Assembly (NCBI GenBank): GCA_036939755.1 | Contig: JALLAZ010002189.1 | Span: 1-10,326, forward strand | Reading direction: 5' to 3' | Length of the DNA stretch: 10,326 nt | DNA from: Stephanodiscus triporus | Lineage: Eukaryota > Bacillariophyta > Thalassiosirophyceae > Thalassiosirales > Thalassiosiraceae | Part shown: positions 1-7,435 of the stretch, in pieces | Layout of the letters: each line of letters starts with the position of its first letter | Position numbering within the stretch: position 1 is the stretch's first letter | The notes under the pieces: generated by a model | The model's input: the letters and a program-made list of their open reading frames with translations, nothing else | The model's database searches: none | Told to the model about the DNA's origin: nothing | Position numbers and translations under genes: made by a program

Positions 1-28
1 CTGAGTACTGAAGTTATGCCTTCAGACA
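1..28 (-). mobile_element. Start of the 3' LTR of the copia relic (cut by window edge)
   Basis: Read on the minus strand, a TGTCTGAAGG start follows directly after a G6 tract and the pol stop codon, which is where a copia 3' LTR begins. LTRs normally start with TG. Only 28 bases lie inside the window, so length, the far CA end and the target duplication cannot be seen. I found no second copy of this sequence elsewhere in the window, in keeping with loss of the 5' LTR. Confidence 0.6.
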
Positions 29-38
29 CCCCCCTTAC
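29..38 (-). other. Polypurine tract of the copia relic
   Basis: On the minus strand the pol stop (TAA at 35-37) runs into a purine stretch of AAG-type bases and six G residues, followed at once by the TG of the LTR. This is the position and composition of the plus-strand priming site in LTR retrotransposons. The function is inferred from position. Confidence 0.6.
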
Positions 39-439
39 TCAGTGCTTGTACCCCCTTTATCACCTAGTGCTCCTTCGCCAAGAAGTAGCTCTGCATAGCG
101 TTTACATAGGGGTCTGTCGAGGTTCTTCGTGAACATATCAGCCTCATTTTATGAGCCTGCAATCCATTTCATGACTAGTACCTTTGCTTCCTTAAGCTCT
201 CGCAAGAAGCACTGCTTAATGTCGATGTGCCTTGTATGACCTCCAACGCTAAAGCTCTTGATTAGATCGATCGCTCCTCTGTTGTCCATTTCTAGGACCA
301 TTGGAAGTTCGACCTTCAACCCGATTGATTCCAGTGTGTTTTCTGGTAAATCATAACTTGCACACATAGTACGGCTGCGTTCAGCTCTGCTTCGCAAGAC
401 GATAAAGCTACTGTCTTCTGCGTCGCACTCCTATGCATT
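35..439 (-). pseudogene. Copia RNase H, second half, and pol C-terminus
   Basis: Below the insertion the minus strand reads MHRSATQKTVALSSCEAEL, with the RNase H glutamate in CEAEL (around 370-390). A one-base frame change near 350-375 moves the reading to LESIGLKVELPMVLEMDNRGA, which holds the third acidic residue, and then HTRHIDIKQCFLRELKEA, the conserved copia tail. TAA at 149-151 interrupts a GSENEAD-like block, probably GAA to TAA. NEADMFTKN follows in frame and the protein ends at TAA 35-37 just before the polypurine tract. In active elements this domain removes RNA from the RNA:DNA hybrid. Confidence 0.87.
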
Positions 440-444
440 GTGGG
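440..444 (+). repeat. Target site duplication GTGGG, left copy
   Basis: The 5-bp direct repeat GTGGG abuts the left end of the nested LTR and recurs at 727-731. The match could be read as 7 bp (GTGGGTG) because the LTR itself starts with TG. Confidence 0.75.
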
Positions 445-726
445 TGTTGAGAAGACGTCGTATTCGATGACGCTAAGCACATGACATTGGATTTCTAAAT
501 AACTGATTAAAAGTGAGCTCAGCGCTCAAATTGCTATTGCTTTTCCTGCTTTCCCTTTGAAACTCCGAATGGTTACGTCGCCCTAACAAGTCTAGCAGTT
601 CCTAGTGTTCTGCTAGCATTTCCATGTGTCTGGTGAGTTTTCTGAGGATGCCTGTCTATCCCCGGTTTATGTTTGTGATTCCCATTTTGTACAGGTGTTG
701 CACTCAGGATCCTATTTTGCTCAACA
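445..726. mobile_element. Nested solo LTR, 282 bp, inside RNase H
   Basis: The element begins TGTTGAG (445-451) and ends CTCAACA (720-726), a perfect 7-bp terminal inverted repeat with the TG...CA ends of an LTR. It is flanked by the 5-bp direct repeat GTGGG (440-444 and 727-731), the target duplication size of copia integrase. It interrupts RNase H between LENSPT and MHRSAT; taking out 287 bp (element plus one GTGGG) brings both halves back into one frame at the spacing expected for copia RNase H. It has no coding potential of its own. Orientation cannot be fixed, since the ends are symmetrical. A small non-autonomous element with short TIRs is the alternative, but TG...CA with 5 bp favours a solo LTR. 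Its ends differ from the host element's LTR start (TGTCTGAAGG), so it belongs to another family. Confidence 0.8.
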
Positions 727-731
727 GTGGG
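727..731 (+). repeat. Target site duplication GTGGG, right copy
   Basis: This is the partner of 440-444, directly after the CA end of the nested LTR and within the RNase H coding sequence. Confidence 0.75.
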
Positions 732-1004
732 TGAATTCTCCAAATATTTGATGTACCCAGAGACACTGCGTCGTGTCTGAGTGTCCTTTGCATAATCTGA
801 ATCGGATCGCCCACTGAGGCGGAATTGATGCTCATTGGATCCATCCCACTTCCGAGATGGTTGCAGGATAAGTCCCACATCCCTAGTGCATAAGACATAT
901 CTCATGCATCTGATCATTGCATCCATTGCTTTTGAGTTCCCACGTGTCATGTACCGTGCCAAGTCACAAACGGGCTGTGCAATGTCTGGCCTCGAGTGTT
1001 GCAT
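727..1004 (-). pseudogene. Copia RNase H, first half
   Basis: From ATG at 1004 the frame reads MQHSRPDIAQPVCDLARY, the copia tether. It then shows SGRSDSDYAKDTQTRRSVSGY, which contains the first RNase H active-site aspartate (residues 68-70), and ends in LENSPT at the insertion point. After 726 the open frame runs on for some 50 codons into foreign sequence of the nested LTR, which does not look like RNase H. The rest of the domain lies at 35-439 in a frame shifted by two, which matches the 287 bp added by the insertion. Confidence 0.87.
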
Positions 1005-1007
1005 TAG

Positions 1008-1277
1008 TTACATCAGCTTTCCCACGCCAGATCGTAACATTGTCTGATCGTCTGGACTTAGAACATCTTCACCTTCTGTTGGACGCATCAAAACTGTTCC
1101 GGGCTGCTCTGGCATGTTGTACCATCTATTTCCAAGGTTGAACTGATCCTCAAAGCTTTGCACCACAACAGTCTGAACAAAATGGATGGCATCCTCACCA
1201 ACGTGTTCAATCTTGTTCCCGATGTACTCATTGAGCTCACCGCAGTCATCGCACTCGAATTCCTTCATCAGATCGGA
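1008..1277 (-). pseudogene. Copia RT C-terminal (thumb/connection) segment
   Basis: The same frame continues after the TAG at 1278-1280. It reads MKEFECDDCGELNEYIGNKIE, the counterpart of the copia block that usually contains DLG..YILG, and then SPDDQTMLRSGVGKLM, a conserved run before the tether to RNase H. TAA at 1008-1010 interrupts just before LMQHSRPDI, at a spot where related elements usually have tyrosine; TAC or TAT to TAA would be a single change. No frameshift is needed across this boundary. Confidence 0.85.
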
Positions 1278-1877
1278 CTAGAGCTTCATAACCAAGTCAG
1301 ATGGGCCAACGATCATATTGTCATCGATCCATGAGATCATAATGACCACTCTTCCTCCTTCCAACTTGTAGAATGGGTATGGGTCGGCTGAGCTCTGTGA
1401 AAGTCCAATCTTGCTTGCCGCTGCACGAAGTTTCCTGTAGAACGCCATCGCCGCCTGCTTAAGACCATAAAGGCACTTCTTTAACAGTAGGACCTCATTT
1501 TCCTCGTAGAATTCTTCGAAACCCTTCGGTATCTTGATGTAGATCTTCTCACCGTTGTCAAATTCACTGTAAAGAAACGCTCCCTTCACGTCGACCACGT
1601 GCGCAATGCTGCCGCTTGCAAGCATAAGAGTAAGGACAGATCTAATGGTCATACCATTTGTTAATGGTGCACTGATACTCAATCAATCGAAGTGTTGTCC
1701 TCCGATTTGCTTGAATCCACAAACGTTGACTCTTCCACAAAGTTTGCCATTACTCTTCTTTTTCATGGCCCATACTGTATCAATGACTGTGACACCATCT
1801 GGAAGTTCGCTGCGCTTCACTACCTCAAAGACATTGCTCGAAACCAGTCGTCCTTGTTCTGTTTGGACTTCTGCTTT
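1278..1877 (-). pseudogene. Copia reverse transcriptase core (RVT_2), two nonsense codons
   Basis: The frame of the integrase core continues through TAG at 1878-1880. It shows VIDTVWAMKKK and GRVNVCGFKQ, then TGA at 1683-1685, then SISAPLTNGMTIRSVL. In the part from 1682, the catalytic aspartate lies in VVDVKGAFL (residue 31), KCLYGLKQA follows, and the paired aspartates of the active site are in ISWIDDN (residues 120-121). The frame stops at TAG 1278-1280 in a lysine-rich stretch. All three catalytic aspartates are intact despite the stops, so the copy probably died by point mutation rather than by loss of its core. The WIDD form in place of the common YVDD is what I recall for CoDi elements. 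Confidence 0.9.
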
Positions 1878-2894
1878 CTACTGTTCACCATCTGGACCAT
1901 TAATAGCCTCATGGTAGCTCATGACTCGTAGCTCATTCGTGTTCACAAATCTGCCACCAATACCAGCTCCGACATTGAGATACTCCGAGACACTGTCATT
2001 GAACTCTTTCAATACTTTAGCCTCGTTCTCATCAATGCCCAAAACCTCATAGTAATTGGAGCTAAGAATGTCCGTGATGTCATCATTGTCAACTTTAGCT
2101 GCAACAAGATCACTCCACTTGATAGTGGTTCCGCTGCTTGGATTGTATGCACCATCCTTTCTTCCAACGGTATGGCCATATCCATATCTAGTTTTGACAG
2201 GAACCCATTCATGTGCTTCCATTGATGAAGAATCATTCAGTACCCCCCTTTCTTCAGAGAGAGGAATCGTGGCAATTTCAACACATCGAATCTCCGCGTC
2301 ATCAGACTTGTCATGTATACTGATGGGGACCGTCACAATTGGGAGCTGCTGCGTAAGACCAGCATTCTGCCTGGTATGATACATGCGTCCCATCCAGATC
2401 ACATCTCGTGTCTGTACAATGCGACTTGTCTCCGGATGGTACATCCTTAAGACCATCTCAGCATGATTCTCACTGTATCCAACGAACATCATAATTATTC
2501 CCCTGTCAAGGACCTTCCCTTGTTTGCCCTCTTTGACAACACCTGCTTTGCCAAAGGTGCAAAGATTCTTTGTCCATTCTTTAGGAACGTCGTATCCAGC
2601 CCACTCCCAACGAGTTTTAGTAACATCATCAATAGTCACAGGCATCAGGTTGTTGAGATGGGTGGCTGTCTTAGCTGCTTCTGGCCACAATTTGAACCAC
2701 TCCTCACTCAGAACTTGCCCCGCAATTAGCATGCAACGTGCTTGAGCCACAATGATCATGAATGAAGTCTCTGTGTGCAAATTCTGTTGAGGCGTCTTTC
2801 GAGCAGTGTACTCCACATCAAAAGTCAGCTTCCAATCCTTGCCCTTGGCTGTCTTGATCAACTTAACGTTTTCACCAGCATTGTCTTGACGCAA
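1878..2894 (-). pseudogene. Copia integrase catalytic core and C-terminal domain
   Basis: This open stretch of 338 codons carries the rest of integrase. RQDNAGEN holds the second catalytic aspartate (residue 4 of the open frame). TPQQN at 34-38 leads to a glutamate at residue 42, giving a D-37-E spacing close to the usual D-35-E. The copia C-terminal region follows, including GKVLDRGIIMMFVGYSENHA and the VIWMGRMYH block at about 190-198, which recalls diatom CoDi elements. A long linker leads to the opening of the RT domain, SYHEAINGPDGEQ, where the frame ends in TAG at 1878-1880. The family usually has tryptophan there, so a TGG to TAG change is likely. It joins integrase DNA strands to the host genome in active elements; this copy cannot. 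Confidence 0.88.
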
Positions 2895-3420
2895 GACTCG
2901 AATTGGGTATAGCCACGCTCGGCCTCTGAATGCATGAGATTACACATGTAATCAATCATGCCGCTCTTCGTTTCAAAGAATGCACTCCGTTTGAACACAG
3001 ACATCTCATCTACCGTAATATGCCAGTTAGATTTGTGGATCTGCACTTCCATCCCCTCCGGAGCTTTGATCTTGGACAAGTCATGGCCCACTCTTCTGTT
3101 GACTGTTGAATGTGGTTGCTTTGTCTCCATTTGCTTCCTTCGAGATGTTGCATTGCTTTGCCTTTCCAATTGCACATGCTTCACATGTCTGAAATCCTGT
3201 TCGAGATATGGTAGTCCAAGTTGCGCCACAATCTTGCGTGTGGCAGCCTCGCTGACATGACCCAAGCAATCGTGAATGCGCTTGATGTTCACCTTCAATA
3301 GGGGGTCCAGCCCAAGATTTGTCGAATTTTGAAATGGCCTCAATACCAATTCTGAGTGTTCTAACCTGCTCAACTAGCTCACCACATGATATCTTGAAAG
3401 TTTCATTGAAAAAAATTAAA
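2858..3420 (-). pseudogene. GAG-pre-integrase zinc finger and start of integrase (broken)
   Basis: This is the amino-terminal part of the pol relic. One frame, open from 3373, shows IHDCLGHVSEAATRK, the first half of the HHCC zinc finger. The second half, TCEACAIGKAK, lies near 3160-3190 in another frame. The first catalytic aspartate of integrase sits in ITVDEMSVFK (codon about 3008-3010), followed by FFETKSGM. Upstream, SKFDKSWAGPP appears in the same frame as the cysteine half. The reading frame therefore switches about four times between 3420 and 2890, by small indels. The region just before the finger is recognisable only to about 3400; nothing like gag or protease follows. Identity as copia integrase is firm; exact indel sites would need an alignment. 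Confidence 0.82.
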
Positions 3421-3682
3421 TTGACCAGAACCTACCCGCTGGGCAGGTCAAACATGATATAGTTGATCGGGTTGGTTGAGGTCTAGGAATCAGGCCGGAT
3501 TTGGACTAGGATTTGATGAGAGGACTCACACTAAAAACCTCAATCTCCTTATCTAGGTAGTCCAGACAGTTATAATAGATGTCAATATGACATCCTGAAA
3601 GATTTGATGCAAAAAAATGACCACAACTTACCCTTCAGGTGTGCAACACGGTGTAAGATTACCTTGCACTAGCATAATGCCT

Positions 3683-3780
3683 TGTTTTACATGCTATTTT
3701 GAGTTTTCCTTTTGAATGCCCATAGTTCATATGTTTTACATGCTGTTTTGAGTTTTCTTTTTGAATTCCCATAGTTCATT
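3683..3780 (+). repeat. 49-bp tandem duplication, two copies
   Basis: Copy one (3683-3731) and copy two (3732-3780) both run from TGTTTTACATGCT to CCCATAGTTCAT. They differ at about four positions (A/G in the CTATTTT segment, C/T and G/T in the middle, last base). Low divergence suggests a fairly recent local duplication. No function is apparent. Confidence 0.9.
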
Positions 3781-3827
3781 AAAATAGATCAATTATGTGT
3801 GAAATATTGCGTGTATGTATGTTTTGA

Positions 3828-3885
3828 AGATGTATGTAAAGTTTTAGGACGTGCTTTTGACCATAAGTGGTCCATTGGGGCCACC
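3828..3885 (+). repeat. Degenerate direct repeat, copy A
   Basis: The segment shares TGTAAAGTTTT, TAAGTGGT and CCATTGGGGC-ACC, in order, with 4024-4088. Copy A is about 7 bp shorter. The start-to-start distance is 196 bp. Confidence 0.75.
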
Positions 3886-4023
3886 AACTCAGTTGCGGAT
3901 GCCGGCTAACAAAACGCCCAATTTATCTAATATTTTTACATACTCATAATGTGTCATGTAATCTCCCATACAAATGCATATAGGGCACAAAAAGTTTGGG
4001 GATTATTCTAATCTATGTGCAAA

Positions 4024-4088
4024 AGATGCCTGTAAAGTTTTGAGGCATTGTTCTATCTCTAAGTGGTAAGTGGGCCATTGGGGCTACC
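4024..4088 (+). repeat. Degenerate direct repeat, copy B
   Basis: This is the partner of 3828-3885, with the same ordered blocks plus a short extra segment (AAGTGGG) before CCATTGGGG. It is followed at once by the TTTATCTAGC hairpin at 4093, which copy A lacks. Confidence 0.75.
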
Positions 4089-4452
4089 GTTGTTTATCTA
4101 GCAAAAGCTAGCAAAATAACACACTCCTGCTGTTAAATGTATTGCAACACCAAAATTACCTGCAGGTGAGAAATGAAAAGCATAGGGATTGTTTCCACGC
4201 ACTTGAGGAAGATTCCCCTTGAGTATTGGGGCATGATTTCAATTCCAAGTCGGTCTACGGTGAGGCGGACGCCACGGTCAGGGGCGGCTCATGACTCATG
4301 AAAATGACAGGAACAAAAAATATAATGTAGGAATTCAGTACATTCTACAAAGGAATTCAACAGGGGGGATTAAAAACAAGATGAAGACAAATGGCCTCCC
4401 TTCCTTGGGCCGCTTCTACCCACAGAGCTGGCCCCTCATCATATTCTTCGCT

Positions 4453-4685
4453 GCCACCATCATCCTCCTCCCTCTCTCCCCCATCCCCTGCCACTGTTTG
4501 CTTGTTTTTTTGTCAGCTGCTCTTCCTGTGTCATCCACCGTCATCCTCCTCCCTCTCTCTCCCATCCACTGTTTGATTGTTGTTTTTGTTGTTATTGTCG
4601 TCGTCTCGTCATCATCATCTGTCGCCGCCACTGTCATCCCCCTCCCTCTCCCATACACTGTTTGATTGTTGTATATTTTTTCGCC
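4453..4685 (+). repeat. Three-copy pyrimidine-rich minisatellite
   Basis: A unit of the form TCATCCTCCTCCCTCTC, CCCATCC, CACTGTTTG-TTGTTG starts at 4460, 4541 and 4634, giving periods of 81 and 93 bp. Copies differ by insertion of GTC/ATC trinucleotides. A fragment (TTGATTGTTGTTT) recurs near 4911-4923. Open frames on either strand here are serine/proline/leucine or threonine runs, as expected of simple sequence. Confidence 0.85.
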
Positions 4686-5110
4686 ACTGTTGTTGTCGTT
4701 CTCGTCCGTTGTCTGCGGCATTGTCCATCGTCCGTTGTGCTGCGGTGACAACAACGATGACAGCGGCAGCGGTGAACCCAACAGCGATGACTGCGGTGAC
4801 GGCGGCGATGGCAGTGATCGATTCCCTCCTTTCCCCGCCCAGTATTGTCGGCCGTCTGCCGCCCGCGCAATGATATTGCCACCACACCTCCACCATCATC
4901 ATTTTTAAGGTTGATTGTTGTTTAAAGACAGCGGCGGCGCTCGTTGTCCTCTCTGTCTGCGGCGATGGCAGCATCATCACTTTTCGCTCGTTGCTCCTGC
5001 CCCCCCAACAACGACAATCACACAAACCTGTCCCTGGCGACACAGGCCCCGTGCACGTTTGGATGGTCATTGGGGGAAGGGGCGCGAGATTGGATGAGGG
5101 GGGGGTGCCT
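4590..5110. repeat. Trinucleotide-rich low-complexity DNA
   Basis: GTC, ATC, GTT, GAC and GCG type triplets dominate, for example the GTCGTCGTC run near 4597, the CATCATCAT runs at about 4611 and 4893, and GATGACAGCGGCAGCGG near 4756. An 8-base G run sits near 5098-5105. Open frames exist on both strands but encode low-complexity peptides; I see no gene. Confidence 0.75.
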
Positions 5111-5215
5111 ATTGTGGCGGTGGCGGAAAAAAAGGTAAAAAATATCAGCTCTCGTCCCTACTTTCTCTGCGCTGCACACTCTAGCTCAGTGTACAGATGA
5201 CAGAACAAATTGCCG

Positions 5216-5260
5216 CTTCGTCAGTCCCTTTATCTGGGTCATCCAGTGGGACTGACGAAG
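5216..5260. repeat. Perfect 13-bp hairpin with a second inner stem
   Basis: CTTCGTCAGTCCC (5216-5228) pairs with GGGACTGACGAAG (5248-5260) without mismatch. Within the 19-base loop, CTGG (5234-5237) can pair with CCAG (5243-5246), extending the structure. It does not lie in a recognised gene and lacks the following T run of a simple terminator. A foldback fragment or a structured RNA are both possible. Confidence 0.85.
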
Positions 5261-5334
5261 CATCTCTGCGCTGGAACAAGTATTGCATCGGGGAGAGTGT
5301 GCAAGGGCATTGATTTGGAGGACAGGTTGTTGAT

Positions 5335-5422
5335 GCCAATATTGTCATAATTGGCGATGTTGTCACCCAACGCCAGGGCTCCGAAAGAGAGAATTTTCAG
5401 TACGGCGGTCAGACCGAAAATT
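5335..5422. repeat. Two short inverted repeats
   Basis: GCCAAT (5335-5340) faces ATTGGC (5350-5355). AATTTTC (5392-5398) faces GAAAATT (5416-5422), with an inner GGTC (5407-5410) facing GACC (5412-5415). They are short and may be chance in AT-rich DNA, but they follow the strong hairpin at 5216-5260 within 150 bp. Confidence 0.5.
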
Positions 5423-6120
5423 GGAAAAAAGGGGGGAAACTTTTTTGCTAGATACGAATTTTAATACTGGACCCCCTACCCATGTGAGTTTGGAGCATCA
5501 ACCACTGCACAAGACAAGGGCTTCATTCAGTGCCACCAAGCAGTGACCCAGGATTTGAGCAGACCTCCGAATCTGGACCGGCACATGGAAATGGCATGAG
5601 TGCCTTTTCTTTGCTGTTGTCACCTATACTTTCTCTGCCACACCCACCCATAATGTCCGGGGGATGCAGATCTGATACTGTGTGGTTAGTTGTTTGCATG
5701 CTTGGTTGTTGTGTGGTTGTTCAGGTTCAGGTCTGGTCGATCGGGAAGGAGGCATGCAATGGTGGCAATGCTGCAGCTGCAAGCGGGCTGAGTTGGATTC
5801 TTGTGTCCCGGACTTGTTGTTGTTGTATGAGGCAGCATGGCGCAAGCAAGATTTCTTGGTTGGAACAAGGCGGAAGAAGCGGAACACCCCCCTCAGTCCG
5901 CAAATGATGATGGATGGGGGTCCACGACCACTCATCAACTGCCCTCCCTTCTCACATCTACCATGGCCATGGACTTTTCTGATGATGAGTTAGATTGGTG
6001 CTTGGATTTGGAAGACCAGTTGCATGATGGCAGAGTAGGAGATAGTGGCAGATGTAGTATTATCTTCTTGTGCGAAGGTCTAAAACCCTCTTAATTAGTT
6101 TTCGGAGTCAGATGTCAGGA
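5423..6120. other. No recognisable gene
   Basis: Overlapping open frames exist on both strands, up to 125 codons, but none has a recognisable domain and composition is rich in GTT/GTG simple sequence near 5690-5830. A short plus-strand frame with ATGs at 5964 and 5970 in good context (ACCATGGCC) encodes an acidic peptide beginning MAMDFSDDELDWCLDLED and ends at about 6094. It could be an exon or chance; there is no further support. Confidence 0.5.
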
Positions 6121-6136
6121 ATGTACGGAAATCTAC

Positions 6137-6184
6137 GTAGGAATAAAAAATATTATTTTCGTAGGAAATACATACTATTCCTAC
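6137..6184. repeat. AT-rich inverted repeat with GTAGGAATA ends
   Basis: GTAGGAATA (6137-6145) faces TATTCCTAC (6176-6184), a perfect 9-bp inverted repeat. A third near-copy, GTAGGAAATA, lies inside at 6161-6170. Related ACTATTCCTACG words occur at 7150-7161 and 7226-7237. It resembles a very small MITE-like or foldback unit, though no target duplication is evident. Confidence 0.65.
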
Positions 6185-6837
6185 AGTACAGGGGCTGACG
6201 TGAGCTGCGCCTAGCTAAATCGGGCCCGAAAAACCAAATAAGTTAAAAAAAATTTAGGCAAATCTGACCTCCCCCATTTGCAGCTGAAATCGACCCCTTA
6301 CCATTGTGCGACGGCAATGCCCTTTAATTGGATGCCTCAGCGCACTGTCGGCTCGCGACGTGTTGCTCGGTTTGGTCAGGCCGGTCGACTGTGGCGAGTG
6401 GTGGCTTATTTTCAAAATAGTTAAAATATGTTACATCATCTTGCATCCTAATTAAGTCAGCGTAGCTTTATAGGTCAATTGATGTTAAACTCAATATAAA
6501 TCGATGACTATGTGCTATCTCACGGGCATTGGAATAGGTGACGGGGATTGCCCATCGCCAGCGTCAACTCCGCCGTAGTTCGTTATTTCGCTTTCGATCG
6601 ATCCTCCCTGCCCGTGTGGATTTTTGTGGTTGATGCTGCCTCGATCAGCCCCTCCACCCTCTCCAAGAAAGCGACACTAATAGATCTCGCTCTTGAGGCC
6701 TTGGGGAATAGCGTGCACACAGTATGCTCCACCCCAAGAGGCGGGATCCCTCTCAAACTCCCCATGTAACATTACAGGCGAGACGTCGGAGCCTATTTTA
6801 TCTAGCGCTGCGCTAATTAAAAAAAAATGTTACAAAA

Positions 6838-6876
6838 CTCAGGACCCAAAAGACCGGGTAAACTCGTACCATACGA
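6838..6876 (+). repeat. Dispersed motif, copy 1
   Basis: TCAGGACCC, then GGGTAAACTCGTAC, then CATACGATT matches 10066-10104 in order; this copy has 8 extra bases after AGGACCC. Confidence 0.65.
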
Positions 6877-7149
6877 TTCATACTACTTTAGTGGCCATGA
6901 CATTTTGAATCAGTGTTAAGCCTTTTCTAGAGAAAAAAATTAGATAATATATATGTTTTGGTCTGCCACTAACTTATGCCTATGCTGTGCTCCGGCAAAG
7001 TGTGGCAGTAAACTGTCACTTTGGTTTCATTTTTGCGATTTACATACAGCTATTTCCGTCGTTTCGAAGTTTGCCACCATGTCGAATAGATACCCCAATT
7101 CATTCCCATGTCACCACCCCAGAATTCCAAACATTGCATACATCTTTCC

Positions 7150-7237
7150 ACTATTCCTACGTCAAAATCATCGTCAGAAGGGTTATTCCCGTCTCGCACA
7201 GAAAAAAGTCTTGAACATTTTCACTACTATTCCTACG
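7150..7237 (+). repeat. Pair of ACTATTCCTACG direct repeats
   Basis: The 12-base word ACTATTCCTACG occurs at 7150-7161 and again at 7226-7237, 76 bp apart, on the same strand. Eleven of the 12 bases also occur at 6174-6185, and the reverse complement begins at 6136. Confidence 0.75.
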
Positions 7238-7380
7238 CAATCCAACTTTATCGTTCTCTAGTGTTAATTTTATTGGGGGGGGCTCATGGGTCCCTCCTTG
7301 ACGCTAGCTTATGCGGTTGCCTGCGGCTTGGGGTGGAGGCGTACAAACTAGAGGTAGTAACTCACCTTAACCTGGGTTTG

Positions 7381-7435
7381 AGGACAGAATACTGGTTCCT
7401 GCCATGATGTGGGTTCATTTTTCGTCCTCAAACCT
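7381..7435. repeat. Additional inverted repeat GGTTTGAGGAC / GTCCTCAAACC
   Basis: GGTTTGAGGAC at about 7375-7385 is the reverse complement of GTCCTCAAACC at 7424-7434, which overlaps the left arm of the foldback. There are thus three related GGTTTG arms (about 7375, 7429 and 7511), so two alternative hairpins can form. Confidence 0.7.

Larger units (their letters stand above)
1..3420 (-). mobile_element. Decayed Ty1/copia (CoDi-like) LTR retrotransposon, 5'-truncated
   Basis: Domains follow the copia order on the minus strand: zinc finger, integrase, reverse transcriptase, RNase H, polypurine tract, 3' LTR. Having integrase before RT separates copia from gypsy. Several signatures (VDEM, VIWMGRMYH, ISWIDDN, GRSDSDYAKD, the CEAEL-type RNase H block) recall the CoDi elements described in diatoms; this is from memory, not a search. 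Gag, protease, primer binding site and 5' LTR are absent to the right of about 3420, where recognisable sequence ends. The copy is dead: five in-frame stops, several frameshifts and a nested 282-bp insertion. Confidence 0.88.
3421..4290. other. AT-rich non-coding stretch with duplicated segments
   Basis: No coding sequence is recognised here, and no gag, protease or 5' LTR of the copia relic. The notable content is a near-perfect hairpin at 3430-3449 (ACCTACCC, loop GCT, GGGCAGGT), a 49-bp tandem duplication, a degenerate 60-bp repeat pair and a TTTATCTAGC hairpin at 4093-4111, most of these listed separately. Confidence 0.6.
6185..7400. other. Non-coding stretch with scattered short motifs
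   Basis: No gene is recognised. Frames open on both strands at 6548-6769 have no known domain. Contents of note are an imperfect palindrome TTTATCTAGC...GCTAATTAAA (6797-6819), a motif at 6838-6876 shared with 10066-10104, two ACTATTCCTACG words, and an 8-base G run near 7275-7282. Confidence 0.5.

Noticed and set aside
573..726. Continuation of the RNase H open frame past 726
   Set aside because: These codons lie inside the nested 282-bp LTR and do not resemble RNase H; the true continuation is at 35-439.
1278..1682. ISWIDDN as a damaged RT active site
   Set aside because: The paired aspartates are intact, and a tryptophan-containing form is what I recall for CoDi elements, so this is likely a lineage trait, not damage.
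835..3260. Plus-strand open frames opposite the copia relic
   Set aside because: They are antisense shadows of the minus-strand pol sequence, which carries the recognised domains.
4291..5200. Many overlapping open frames on both strands with serine, valine, threonine and arginine/histidine runs
   Set aside because: They follow from the trinucleotide and minisatellite composition; no frame is favoured and no domain is seen.
5530..6094. Possible short gene or exon ending with an acidic peptide
   Set aside because: The start context at 5964 is good but the peptide is short, unrecognised, and overlapped by open frames in other phases. There are no convincing splice or promoter signals.
6548..6769. 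Open frames of 60-73 codons on both strands
   Set aside because: No domain or homology is recognised; both strands being open is a compositional effect in a 220-base stretch.
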